The notes below the pieces were generated by a model. It did not search any database. It was given only the letters and a program-made list of their open reading frames with translations, and was not told the DNA's origin. From Lindgomyces ingoldianus (taxonomy: Eukaryota > Ascomycota > Dothideomycetes > Pleosporales > Lindgomycetaceae), in assembly GCF_010093535.1 (NCBI RefSeq), contig NW_022985227.1, positions 190,840-254,839 of the forward strand: a stretch of 64,000 nt of DNA, given 5' to 3'. A program made the position numbers and the translations under genes. Every line of letters begins with the position of its first letter. The first letter of the stretch is position 1. Positions 22,417-35,200 of this stretch are shown piece after piece.

Positions 22417-24583
22417 ACCTAGAGGATAGAACAGATAATAGTAGGCCTAAGTAACATAAAAAAGTGTTATATAATGCTTTAAAAATTTACTCCTACTTAT
22501 TTTAGTTAATTTTATGCAAGTTTATTTAAAAATAACCTAGAGTTATTAGGTAAAAGTAAAGTAAAAGTAAAATAGCAGTATAACTTATACTAATAAAGTA
22601 GTAGTTAGGACAGTATATATAGGGTCTAACTGTCCTAGAAGTCTATCTTTTTTACACCTTTACCTTTTTTACAGGTTAGAATTTAGAAGATTTTAAACTT
22701 TTTAAAGTAAGTATAATTTAAGCTACTTTAGCATAATTTAGTGTAAAGGGGTGCTAATAAGCTTTAATAGTTTTATTTTACCTTACTTATACTTACTTAT
22801 TATTTAATTTACTTTTAGCTTTTTTTCTTATGCTTAACTTTACTTAATAACTTTAAAATAGACTTTTATTGCCTACTTTATTATAATTTAGCTATAGTTT
22901 TTTTTAAAAAAGATTAATTAGCTTTTACTAATATAAACTTATACTTTAATAACTCTTATATCTAATGCATTAATAAAAGGTCCTGCAAGGGCATTATAGA
23001 TAAAAGTAGTAGCTGTTATATACTCTTAAATAATAAGTTATGTTGTAGCATAAAAAAAAATTAAGTACACTAAGTATGCTTATTACTTTAAATCTAGTAA
23101 GAAGTGCTTTAAAGTGTGTATTCTAGCTCTTTCTAGTGTATTTACGTGTAGTTTGTCTAGGCTAACTCTAGATAGCTTCCTATCTTCTTTAAACCTAAAT
23201 AATAGGCTTTTAAAAATACTATGCTTAATGTTTTAGCTTTTATTAATTTACTTAACCCTGCTTAAGTAGCATAGGCTAATATAATAGTTATGTTATAAGT
23301 AAACACTATTATTTAGTTTTTTTAAGCGTAAGTCTTTCTATTGCACTATAATCTAGCTTAATTAGCCTTATTCTAGCTCTTAATAGTTTATAGTAAAAAT
23401 AAAATTTTATATACTAACTATCTATACGCGTATAGTAGCGTTATAGGTAAAATTACTAAGACTAGAGTTGTTTTTAAGAAGCACACCTACTCTAAAGCTA
23501 ATATTACTAAGAAAAAAAAGAAAAAGTGTAAAGTGCTTAAAAAAAACTTTAATAAAAATAATGTTATAATAACTCTATCTAAAAAAGTAAGTGTGTGCTA
23601 TTTTTAACTATTCTAGCACTAACTAGCATAATAAAAGAAATATAGTGTTAAAAGTGTTAGTGTTACTAAAGCTAAGCAACATTATTATGTTAATGCTACT
23701 AAAGCTGCTAATGTAATCTACTATATTTTTAAAAAGCATAATAAGGCTAATAATATTAGAAATAAGGTTAGTTAAGATTAAACTTTAGCTAAAAAAAAGT
23801 AGCTAACTAGGTATAATAAGAAATATCTTAATAGTTATTCTACTGTTGCAAATTTACTTATAAAGGATCTTAGTGTCTAATCTAGGGCACTAATAGCACA
23901 ATCTAGTGTAATCTAGGGCATCCTATAGTAAAAATAGTTAAGAATGCATAGTATAGTGTAGTTTTAAGTTTTTTAGCTTAAGCTTCTTTTTTTTTTTAAT
24001 AAAGTTAAATACCCTTACATTATATCTCTTAGACTTAAAGTGTAACTATTTTAGTAGTAATAAATTAATTTACTTTTAGCTTGCTTACTTTATAGCTTTT
24101 TTATTTTTAAAATTTTTAGAATGTTTTACTAGACTTAAACTCTACTCTTTTTTTACTAGTATAAGTTATTTTAAGCTAGAATGTTTATTTCTTCTATATA
24201 ATAGATTTTTTAAAGTTAAAATAACTCTTTTCTTAACTCTAGTAAGCTATTCTATGCTAGAGTAGCCTTACTTAGTCTAAATAAAAAATTTTAAGTTTAA
24301 ATAAGCTATTTTATCTTCTTGTTTTTATAGCACTATTAAACACCTCTTGTTAAAAAAACCTTATGTAAAAAAAAATAAAGTAAAAGTAGCTATACTTAAT
24401 TTATTAAGTTACTTTTTTTTTTAAGAAGTTTAACTTAAACTAGCATAATTTAATTTTTTACTATGTATTTTTTTACTTTTTTAAAACACTTTTAATGCAT
24501 TTAAGCTAATGGTAGGTCTAAATTTTTATAAGTTTTTTTTAAATAAATAACTTTTTTATTTTATAAAATATTTTTATACTCTA
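22417..24583. other. AT-rich interior, possibly of LTR element X
   Basis: About 2.2 kb, extremely A/T-rich. A short plus-strand stretch near 23640-23760 (HYYVNATKAANVIYYI) is open, but no retroviral domain was recognised. A small inverted repeat (GGACAG...CTGTCC) lies near 22609-22645. Confidence 0.35.
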
Positions 24584-25683
24584 ACGTACTTTATAGGCGA
24601 GTTGCTCACACACCTGAGTTGCTTACTTTTGCTAAGACCCTACTAAACTACCCTTTCTACACTAATGCATTCCCTATAACACTACTTAGACACACTAAAA
24701 GAATGTTAGATATAGCTTACGCTCTAAGCTTTTAAATAAGACATAAAACTTTTAAAGAAATGTGCTATAGCTATATATAAGGTCTTATAAAAGATAATAA
24801 ATAACTATAGCACTAGATAACTTTTACAAGCTAATTTTACAGCTAAATTATAAAGGCTAGGTAATAAAAAGGAGCAGGTGATTATTAAAACTATACTTAA
24901 GCTATATGCGCAAGGAATTTTCTCTTAGATAGCATTTATAGCTAATATAGCTAATTCTTTGCGCGCTAAGCGTAATCTAGGCTATGTTTGCATAAACTAG
25001 CCTAGTATGTTTGTAAAGCGTTATTTAGAGCTTAAAGTAACATTTAAGCGTAAGTACAACTATAAAAGAGCCCTCTATAAGAGTCCTAGAGTAATTTAGG
25101 GCAGCTTTAGCCTTATAGAGAATATTAAAGCTAAGTATAGCATCTAGGATAATAACACGTACAACTTTAGCAAGATAAGGTTTATAATTAGCTAGATATC
25201 TCTTAACTATACTTGCGCTTAAAACTTTACTTTAAGCTTTAAATAACACTTTACAAACATACTAGGCTAGTTTATGCAAACATAGCCTAGATTACGCTTA
25301 GCGCGCAAAGAATTAGCTATATTAGCTATAAATGCTATCTAAGGGGAAATTTCTTACGCATATAGCTTAAGTATAGTCTTAATAATCACCTGCTCCTTTT
25401 TATTACCTAGCTTTTATAATTTAGCTGTAGAATTAGCTTATAAAAGTTATCTAGTGCTGTAGTTATTTATTATTTTTTATAAGACTTTACACATAGCTAT
25501 AGCACATTTCTTTAAGAGTTTTATGTCTTATTTAAAAGCTTAGAGTGTAAGCTGTATCTAACATTCTTTTAGCGCGTCTAAGTAGTGTTGTGGGGAATGC
25601 ATTAGTGTAGGAAGGGTAGTTTAGTAGGGTCTTGGCAAAAGTAAGCAACTTAGGTGTGTGAGCAACTTGCCTATGAAGTACGT
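24584..25683. mobile_element. Family B fold-back element (long inverted repeat)
   Basis: 1100 bases flanked by TA. The right 479 bases (25205-25683) are an inverted copy of the left 478 (24584-25061), with a spacer of about 140 bases. Both arms start with the family B TIR and contain the 5' part of the transposase, head to head. The copy at 39480-40578 has the same inner junction (AACTATACTTGCGCTTAAAA), so this is a transposed fold-back derivative. It lacks a complete transposase. It lies in the 3' part of the Gypsy element. Confidence 0.88.
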
Positions 25684-26182
25684 TAACTAAATTTTGTCTC
25701 TAGTTAAGTGGTTTTCTACATAGTACATATTATCTTTTATAGCGTGTAGAGTGTTTATAATTAGTTTTAATTATAACTTAAGACGCCCTTTCTAAGTATA
25801 TAGCTCTAAAAGTAAGACATAGAATACTAGATAAACTTCTTTTAGATTAGGTAGGTCTACTTTATACACCTTTACACTAATTTAGCTTATAACTTTTTTT
25901 AGTTTTAAAAACTTCTAGTTTAACTTCTTCTTTAGCCTTATTAATTTTATATGTTTATTAGAGACTAATGCTTTGTTTTTTACTTATAGCTGTATATACT
26001 TTTATTATGTATCTACATACTTCTTTTAATACGCATTTGCAGCAATAATTTTCTAGCAGCATTCTAACTGTAGAGCAAGTGCTTTTGTAGTAACTCTGTT
26101 TACTATGTGTAATTCCCTCTAACCTAGGGGTTCTCTAGGCTAATCTAGCCCTCTTAGGTTTGCTCTGTGGTATGCTTAGAAA

Positions 26183-26492
26183 TGTAACGGCGCAGGCAAG
26201 ACAATGGGTCCAAATGCGGAGGGAATCCACTCGGAGGCATAGAGGAGTGCGTGGGGACTTAGAACCCGGGAATGCCATTAACACCTATAGGCCTTGTACG
26301 AAAGGATATCAGAAAACTACTAAGCTAGCTACAGGGCAAGGTGCGACTAAATACATGAGGGAATAGAGGTAACAGCAGGGGGCAGGGCAGAGTCGGGGCC
26401 AGGTTGAGTCAGGGTTAAGCCAGGGTCAGAGCCAATACAGGGACCCTTCGGATGGATTCCGGGCGACCTAAGATGGAACAAGAATCGTTACA
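26183..26492. mobile_element. Solo Gypsy-type LTR with AGAAA duplication
   Basis: 310 bases, TGTAACGGCGCAGGC...GAATCGTTACA, flanked by AGAAA at 26178-26182 and 26493-26497. It is the least RIP-mutated copy of this LTR family in the window (many CpG). It sits inside a strongly mutated Gypsy integrase, so it arrived later. A 68-codon ORF over it is not a gene. Confidence 0.92.
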
Positions 26493-26594
26493 AGAAAGGA
26501 GTAACTCCTGCAGTTACGTGTACACTATTATTATACATAAACTCTGCTATTGTTAACTACATTGCCTAATTATTTTATTCTAGGCAATAGTAAC

Positions 26595-26771
26595 TGTGGA
26601 GGATAAAATAGCCTGGCAGTAGCTGTTCAGAAGATCGGATGAAGTGACTCCTCTATCTAAGAGAGCTGGAGGCTCTCCTTATATACACCGAGCTTCGGAA
26701 CATAATATCTCCAGATCCGGAGCCGCGTCCCAGGCTCTGGGCCCCAGCCAAGGCTCTTAGTATACGCGACA
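26595..26771. mobile_element. Solo LTR with GTAAC duplication
   Basis: 177 bases, TGTGGAGGATAAAATAGCC...TATACGCGACA, flanked by GTAAC at 26590-26594 and 26772-26776. It contains a TATA-like CTCCTTATATACACC. A second, longer copy is at 55531-55727. GC-rich and little mutated. Confidence 0.92.
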
Positions 26772-26948
26772 GTAACATTTAAAGTACTGTTCTAAAGTTT
26801 AGTTTTATCTTTTAGTCTGCCTATCTATCTTAGGATAGTAGGCTAATAAGAGAATTCTTTATATGCTAAAATAGTAATAAAAACTATCTTAGTACTTTAA
26901 GTTTATTATTAGCTCTTAATTAAAAATAATGTTCTTTAAAACTTTATA

Positions 26949-28810
26949 ACATACCTAACAGGTTAGCCGGCTACACAGGTTAGCCGGCCACTTTTGCCAA
27001 GCCCCTACCACACTCTACCTATCTACATAATGCCTTAACAACAACACTAGATTAAATCTTCTAAAGAATGTTAGATATAGCTTACTCTTTAGGCTTTTAA
27101 ATAAAACTTAAAACTTTTTTTATAACACACTATAGCTATTTATAATGTCTTTTACATAACACTAAGTAATTAACGCGCTAGACAGCCTTTATAAGCAGAA
27201 TGCTAGCCTAAATTAAAGAATTTAACTAAGCTTAAAAAAAAAGTAGTTATTAAGTACATACTTAAGCTTATTTTACACAGATTTCCTTTTAGGCTTATAG
27301 CTATAGCTAATATAGCTAATTTCTTACACGCAGAGTGTAATCTAGGCTAGGTTAGCTTAAACTAGCCTAGTATATAGGTTAAGCACTACTCTAAGTTTAT
27401 AATAAAGTTTAATTATAAGTATAATTATAAAAGAGTGCTTTATAAAGATCTAAAAGTTATCTAAAGCTAGTTTTACCTAGTAGCTAATATAAAAGCTAAG
27501 TATAGTATTTAGAATAAAAACATGTATAACTTTAATAAGTTAAGCTTTATAATAGGCTAAATATTAACTAAAGTAGTTATTATAGCTTTAAAGAGATACA
27601 AACAGCTAAAGGTAATATAGTAAAGTAATAAAAAGTAGATAATAGTTATTTAAAGTATTAACATAATAAAGTAGGCTATTTTACTTTTTATTTTTTTTAA
27701 GGGCTACTATTATTTTTTTGCTTAGTATAAAAAGAAAAATCTGCTTTAAAACTAGGTTATTATAGTCTTTAAAAACAGCTAGATAATAAATAAGCTTAGG
27801 CTGTAGTAGTTAAAGCACTTTAATAAGTATAAAAAAAGGGTTATAAGCGCTTATTAGCTTTTTATTATTAATAGCTATAAAGGCTATAACTTGCTTAATT
27901 TTTAGTAGTACTATAAAAAAAATAAGATTATTACTATTTATATACTTTTATACTTATTACACCTTTTATAGCTTTTTAATATAAGTTGTTTTACTTTTTT
28001 AAAAAAAGTATATAAGTGCTAAGCTAAAGATCTTATATATAACTAAATTACTTATATTATAAAACTTAAGTTCCTACTATGCTTTATACACACTTATAAT
28101 GTAGTAATTACTTTTAGTAATATTTAAAAAAAGTTTTAAGGCGCTAGTTTAGTCTTATTTAACCTAAAATAAGTTAAAATAGCCCTTACTATCTAGTTAT
28201 GTACTTTATTACTACTACTACTTATTAATAATAAGCCCTAGTAGTTATAAACTCTAAGTAATACTTTTAAATTTAAGTTATAATTAATGCTTATAAAGGT
28301 AAAAATTTAGAAGCATATAAATAGCTTACTAACATTTATAGTAAAGGCCTTTAAAAAGGTCTTAAAAAGGGCAGTAATTATTACATATAAGCTAGTGTTA
28401 GTGCAAAAGAAAATTATAAAGCTTTAAGTAGTAAATAAAGCTACTACATAATATAAATTATATAAAAGGAAGTAGATTTAGGCAAAAAAGACCTTAATAG
28501 TTAAAGATAAGGCTTATTTAACTACTTTAAAAGAGTTTAAAGCGCGTAGTAATAGGAAGAAGCTAAAAACACAGGTGCGCGCTAAAAAAGGTAAGCTAAG
28601 TTAAAGGTAATATAAGTAGTGTAATTAGACTAGGCATAACTTAAATATATGTAAAAAAGTAGTAAAAGTAGACTCTAAATAATATCTTGTGTTGTATTAC
28701 TCTATATAGGGCTAAAGTAGGCTGTTTTGCGCTAGAATAGAGTGGTTTTAGTAGGGGCTTAGCAAAAGTAGCCGGCCAACCCGTGTAGCCGGCCAACCTG
28801 TTAGGTACGT
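26949..28810 (+). mobile_element. Family A Fot-type element, full length (1.86 kb)
   Basis: Bounded by family A inverted repeats (ACATACCTAACAGGTTAGCC at left, mutated; GGCCAACCTGTTAGGTACGT at right) and TA duplications at 26947-26948 and 28811-28812. It carries the plus-strand transposase: YNYKSALYKDLKVI, MYNFNKLSFIIG (Asp to Asn), LLHLLxPFNISCF (third Asp to Asn). It is heavily RIP-mutated, with many TAA/TAG. It retains the 0.73-kb segment missing in the other two family A copies. Inserted in Gypsy pol. Confidence 0.85.
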
Positions 28811-28812
28811 TA

Positions 28813-31600
28813 GTAAAGTAAGAGTTTTTACTTTTATATAAAAAAGGCTTAATTTTTTTTAAAGTAATATATTAATTAATTTTAAAAAATTTAAGGACAT
28901 AACCTAGTCTAGTGTTTTAATAATATTTAGTAAAGTTACTTAAGTTGTTGTTTAAGTAATGTAGTACTAGGCTAGTTTCTTATTAATTTAGGGGTAAAGT
29001 TAGCGTAGTCTAAGTAAGACTTTTAACCAGTTATTAGTTTAAACTGCTTTCAAATTTTCTATATCTTATTTGTAACAGCTAAGAATGTCTGCCCTAGTGT
29101 TGTTCTTACTAGGGGTGTACTTAATTTAGAAGTAATACTAAGGTAACTCTTTAGCCTAATAGACTTAATAAGTATTTTGCACCTTTATTATTATAAAGTA
29201 CTTTAATAACTAATAATTAGTATATACTAAGGTGCTTATTATTATAGATGTAAGCTTAGCCTTTTATTATTTAAACATAGTAACAATTATAAATAGCTTT
29301 TTATTATGTATTTCCTAGTTTAGCTCTAAACTAGATAGGACCTTACTATAAAATAAAACAGGGCACTAATTTCTATTAGCATGTTTCTAGGATAGGACTT
29401 CTACTACTACTCTATTAGAAGTGTTAGTTTTAATTTTAGTTTATAACATAATATTAAAATAGTAAAGTGTAGGTATGCTTAGTAGCGTAAACTTTAGCTT
29501 TTTAACAGCTATATTACACTCTAAAGTCTATATAAAAAAGGTAGTAGAACTTTAAAGCGTAATAATTAGGTTTACTACATAAAATATTTTTAGAATAAAT
29601 TATTAATAAAATTTAGTAAAGCCTAGAAAGGATTTCACACCTGTTACAGTAGTAGGCGCCTAATAGTTGCATAGCACCTCTACTTTCTATAGGTTAACCT
29701 CTAGTCCTTTATTTAAAAGTATATAGCTAAGATACTTTATTTAAGTAATATAAAATTTACTTTTTTTAATTTTTACTTATAATTCTACTTACTAGAGCCT
29801 TGTTAAACCCTTTTTAATATAAAGGATATAAGTTGCTTTATTTTTAAAGTAGATAAAAATGTTATCTAGGTTAGTACTATAAAAATTATTTAAGTAGTTA
29901 ATTAATATGTTATTTATATAGCGCTAGTAAGTTGCTAGGCTATTACGCAATCTAAAAGGCAGGACTTTACATTTATATATTTTATATTATATCTAAAAGG
30001 TTGTACACTTTTTTAAGCTTAGGTTTATCCTAATCTTATTAAAAGCTGCGCAAATATTAAACTTAGTAAAAATAGCTGCCTTTATAGGTCTTAACAGGAG
30101 TTTGTTTATACGCAGTATTAGATACACATCTTTACAGGAAATAGTGTTAAGTTTGCAGTAATTAACATAGATATATAAGTTGCTATTTAGTTTCTATACA
30201 TAAAAAATAAAAGATGTAAAAGGGCTTTAACTCTACTTAATAAAGCTATATTTTAGATTATTTATAACATACTTCTTTATTACCTCTAGTTCTTTAATTC
30301 TGTTTATATAAAGGGCTGTAACTGTTAGAGAGAGGTTCTATAAAGACAATCTTATAGTTATATAAGCAATGTGCTAGTAATTAGTAAGCTGCAGTGTAGC
30401 TAAATACATTTTAGTACTAATAGTATTTAGATTGTAATTAGAGGTTTACTAATACTTTAGTTTTATATTTATTATCTAATAGTAGAGGTTGCTTGTTTTT
30501 AATTAAACACTTAATTTTATAAATAAAAGTTAAAAAGAACTTTTTCTTTTTTCTTTTTATATTAAAATAAAAAGCATTTACTAAAATAAAAGTAATAGTA
30601 AGAGAATAAATCTCTTTTAGACCTATTCTAGACTTCTTTATAAATCAGCAGATTAATAATTAAAGTGTCTTTAAATTATAGCTAATAAAAGAGTAGTATA
30701 ATTTTAGTAGCCTTAGTAAGCCCTTAATCTAGTAGATTATTAGGCTGCATAATTGCTAAATCTAGTCTTTTTTTTATAGTGCGTTGTGTTGTCGAATATC
30801 TAACTCTACTTCTTTGTTGCCTGTAGGCTAGTTTAATTGCATAAGTAAGAGCAGTAAAGGTTTATAAGTAGTAAGATACTTATTAGGCTATATAATCTAA
30901 TTCTTCTTTATATTTAGTTAGAGTTTAAAATAATGTAACTATTTAATGCTAATAATATAATCCTGTAAGCTAAGGTTTATAATTATAAAGAGGTAGTTTT
31001 AGATGCTTCTACTATTAATTTATATATATAAGTAGATATACTAGTAGACAGGAACTTAGATTTAGTCTTAAAAGCTCTTAACTATAACTTTAAAAAGTAA
31101 ATGTTAGATAGAAATATAAAAGCATTAAAATAAAAACTTAGCAGTTATTAAGTTAATAAATAAGAAACTATGTGTACTAGTATTAACTAAAAAATTTAAT
31201 TAGACTCTAATACTTTTAAAGCATAAAATAGTAGAGACTTAAAAATGTCTTTTTTTTAATAATTATAATAAGTTAATATTTACTAAGTTATACTTATTTA
31301 AGCCCTAAATAAAGAGTTTTTTTTAAGTGTTTTTATTTTCTATTTAAGAAGAATTTAAGTTATAATTATTTATATCTATAAACTTTTCCTTAAATTTTTA
31401 TTACTCTACCTTAATCTTTTATACTTTAGGGATAGAATAATTACTAGTAAAATGTTTTAGTTTACTATAATTATAACAGTTACTAGGAGTTGTCTGTCTT
31501 TTAAGGGCAAGTGTCTAGCTAAGTTGTTAGTAAGATAGCTAGGGTGGATCAGGTTATTAACATAGGTGCAGGTTAGGGTGCACTAGAATAGTATACTGCT
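28813..31600 (-). pseudogene. Gypsy pol: protease region, reverse transcriptase, RNase H, integrase start
   Basis: The minus-strand reading follows Ty3/Gypsy reverse transcriptase order: ELEVIKKYVINN (about 30290), SPFTSFIFYV, VNYCKLNTISCKDVYLI, FTKFNICAAFNKIRI, VLPFRLRNSLATYxRYINN, then NLDNIFIY at about 29849-29872 where the catalytic motif should be YLDDILIY. APTTVTGVKSFLGFTKFY follows at about 29620. The second catalytic Asp is Asn and dozens of codons are stops. The protein would copy element RNA in virus-like particles; this copy cannot. It is cut at 28811 by the family A insertion; the upstream protease/gag part is too degraded to delimit. Confidence 0.78.
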
Positions 31601-31927
31601 TTAGATGTATCTTTAGAAACCTTTTAAGATTAATCTATAATAAGTCTAACATTAAAATGTTAGTTGTAGTTAATAGTTTACTTTAAAATATTAAAAGTGT
31701 TTTTTCTTTCTATGTTAAAGCTATTAGATAGGCTACTATTATCTTAAAAAAGCTCTTTTAAGTGTGTTTAAAACCTAAGTTTAGTACTTTTAGGCTAAGT
31801 AGTATCTTCTTTTATAAGTAAAAAAACTATTTTAACTTTAATATAAACTTTTTAATAGCAGCACTAATAAAGTAAGCTTTAAAAGTAGAACATTCTTTTT
31901 TTTTTGCTTATTTTTAAAGTTTAAAAC

Positions 31928-32258
31928 TGTTAGATATGCGCACCTACTGTCAAGACAGGAGGAACGTTTGACGAAAGCGGCTACATAGTACGAGCAATAA
32001 GCTCGAACAGTATGTTGCTGCAAATTGCAGCATTTTGCAGCATTTTGCAGCATTTTGCAGCATGTTGCAAGCTGGTCGCGCATAGGGCTAGTGCGCGAGG
32101 GACTCGGATCGGAAAAACAAAAGCCGAGCAACACGAGTAGAGCAGAAAAAGGATTAATAAAAAAAACACAATTAACACAATTAATTAATCATCCTATACA
32201 TTATATCTAAACCTATTATTTATCTTAGGAAGCCTAGAAACAGTGCTTTAATCTAACA
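31928..32258 (+). repeat. Copia-A 5' LTR
   Basis: 331 bases. Contains a short array of GCATTTTGCA-like units, fewer than the 3' LTR, which accounts for the 70-base length difference. Small antisense ORFs across it (65-98 codons) are not genes. Confidence 0.92.
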
Positions 32259-32290
32259 ATTAAGAGTCTTAGTGCCTCCATTAATACAAA

Positions 32291-35200
32291 ATGGCCACCC
32301 AGCCTCCTCGAGACGCGACAGTCGTCCTTCGAGACCACACCGACTACAGAGCCTGGATGATGCAGCTGCAATCGAGATGTGTAGCGCACAGCATCTGGCC
32401 GCAAGTGGATCCTAAGTTAACCATCCAAATAATCTCTAAACCAAGAGCTCTAGAGATGCCGCTAATAGCTGAGTTTTCACCAGCCTCTAACGTTAAAACG
32501 CCTACGCACATAAACAAGCTATTAACAAGCAGTGTTAGAGCCTTTAAAGAAGCAATTAAATACTACAAGATTAAGGCTAACAAGTACAAGAGTAACAGAC
32601 ATAATTATAAAAGAGAGTAATTAAGCTTTTAACAGATTATTGTCTTTATCTAGTTAATAGTTAGCCTGCATCTGCAGTGTACATGCTGTTCTCTAGATTA
32701 ACTACTTAGACAGTAGATTATAAACTTTAAAGCTATAGTAGGTGTTAACAACTAATTTAAACAAGAATGTGTGCATAACTAATATAATGCATCTTTAAAG
32801 CTGCTAAGAAACGCAAGCATATAGGACCTATAGCTAGCAGAGTATAATTACGCTGCCATAGAAGCAGAGACACAAAATGTTCTAGAAATAACGCAGTTTA
32901 ATGCTGTAGCAAAGGACTTTCTAACTACTATAAATAAAGTTGCCCTTTATTAGTGTATAACCTTTTAGAAAAGCAGACAGTTTACACTAGACATAAATTA
33001 AAAAGAAATAATAAAACGCTTTTAAAAACACATAATGTTAAACTATTTAATAGATATAAAAAAGCATAAAGCTGCCTTTACAACAGATAACTTATTATAC
33101 TTTACTAAAAGTAGGAAGACTACCTAGAGCATAAATAAAAACGCCTGTAGTGCAGAAGTTACAATGTTAAGAAAATAAAGTAGACCTTAATATTAACATT
33201 ATTAAGAAGATAATAGAAAGTTATTTTTAAGCTAGAAACTTACTAAAACAGGAGGCACTAAATATCCTGCATGCAGACATATCTATGCACTAAAGGACTG
33301 CTTCTATGTCTATCTAGACAGAGCACTAGACTAGTAAATGCTAAATAAAAGAGTTAAAAAGCTTATAGCATTAAAGCGTAAGCACAACTTAGAATTTTAA
33401 GGCCTACGAAGAGGGCAGCGTAGACATAATTAAAGGATACTAATTCTAAAAAGTTTACATACACTTATGCTAGAGATATAAGAAAACTAACTTAAAAGCT
33501 AGAAAGTATTAAGAGTTAAGGCAGCTGCATTGCTAGCTATAGTTAATTTAAACTAGAATAGATATTTACTAAAAGAATTATTTATCCTTAACTTAGGCTT
33601 AACATGCTACATTATAAAATAATTTTAATTAGATTTATAACTATTATCTACTAATACTAAAAAACTTTATCTAGTTTAGAAACTTTTACATATAGATTTA
33701 AGGCTATAGATTAATTACACTAAGCTTAAAAAGTAAGCATAGAACACACAGTTAAGCATATAGTCTTGTACTACATAACGCTGCACTGTGCCTAGACCTG
33801 CTGTGCAACCTAGTCTTGTTCTGCCTACTGCGACAAAAAGGAATCTAGTAGGACATATAAGCAGAGCTAACTGCTTTAAAGGCCCTAGACAGAATAATAA
33901 TTAGAGATCTTATAAAGATTTATAGCTAATAGGTGTTAGAGTACTATCTACTATAAAAGGGCTTATATTATACACACATAATTAACATAAAAACTAAATA
34001 TAGTCTATAAAAAGCATTAGTAGAGCTATAGCATAAGAGTCTAGGACACCTTAGACTAGCTACACTTTAACACTTTATACAGTAAGCTAAAGGGGTGCAA
34101 ATTAAAGAAATTACAACAGTCTAATGTAACTTATGTAGTAGAGCTAAAATATAATAATAAATTAGCTGTGCACTGTAAATTAGCAATAGTAGACCTAGTA
34201 AAAGACTGTTAATTAATTTCTATGCATATAAAGCATAAAGCATTATAAAAGAGTAAAGTTAAATGCTAATTACTAATAAGTATTCTAGCCTTTAGTAGAA
34301 CCTCTACTTTAAAGATAATAAGCCTGCTAAATTAATTATTAAAGCTCTTATAATTTTTATCCTTTTTTTAAAAAACTATTATAATATTACTATAAAAGTT
34401 ATTAAAGCTAATAATAAGATTATAACAGTAAAACTAGAGGTAGAACGCTAGCTAGCATTATATAAAATAACTGTTAAGCCTTTAGCACTAGATACATAAG
34501 CCTAGAATAGAGAAGATAAACGCTTAGAAGGTGTAAACAAGAAGAAGTTATAGGCTATGTAACTAGATGCTAACTTACTATAGAACATATAGCTATACAT
34601 TACTAGAGCTAGCGTATACCTATACAATTAGACGCTAAACTATGCTAACAACTAGAAGACACTATACAAAATCTTCTTTATGTAAGTAGCTTTAAATAAT
34701 AGAGTTGTTATATTAATTTAAAAGCTAAGCTTTACACATCTAAAAGCCTATAGCTATAAAGCATTTATAATAACTAATAACACACATTAGAATAAATCTA
34801 AGCTATAAAGGCTAGACCTAAAGGTGTAGATTAGATATCTAGTTAGGTACTAATTATTAAACATCTACTACGTATAGATACTACTACTAGTAAAAGTAAT
34901 TTGTATATATAATATTATTTTTAATAAACACTTAATCTTTAGTAGTAAGCCTAAAGACTTAATAGATAACCTTATACATAACATAGTAAAGAAAATTACT
35001 ATATATATTAGAATAATTAAGCTTCTAACACCTAGTTATTAGCTAAAGACAGAGTTATTTTATAAAGACAATACTACAGATAATACATTAAATTTTAATA
35101 AAGTAGACCTACTAGGCTACTATTAAAAAAGAAAGATTAAAGATAACTATCTATCTTTTTTAAATACTCTACTACCTGCAGCATTGCTTATGTAGTTAAT

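Larger units (their letters stand above)
25690..26947 (-). pseudogene. Gypsy integrase C-terminus and chromo-like tail, with two solo LTRs inside
   Basis: Minus-strand reading gives KHIKLIRLKKKL, then KVYKVDLPNLKEVYLVFYVL and LLELYTxKGRL. These are equivalents of the Gypsy segment normally reading LRLP...IHPVFHVSLLEP, and AIKDNMYYVENHLTRDK corresponds to the linker before a chromodomain. Two solo LTRs with their own duplications interrupt it, and a Fot element separates it from the rest of pol. All breaks look like point mutations. Confidence 0.7.

Noticed and set aside
26160..26366. 68-codon ORF
   Set aside because: Begins outside and runs into a solo Gypsy LTR; no independent support.
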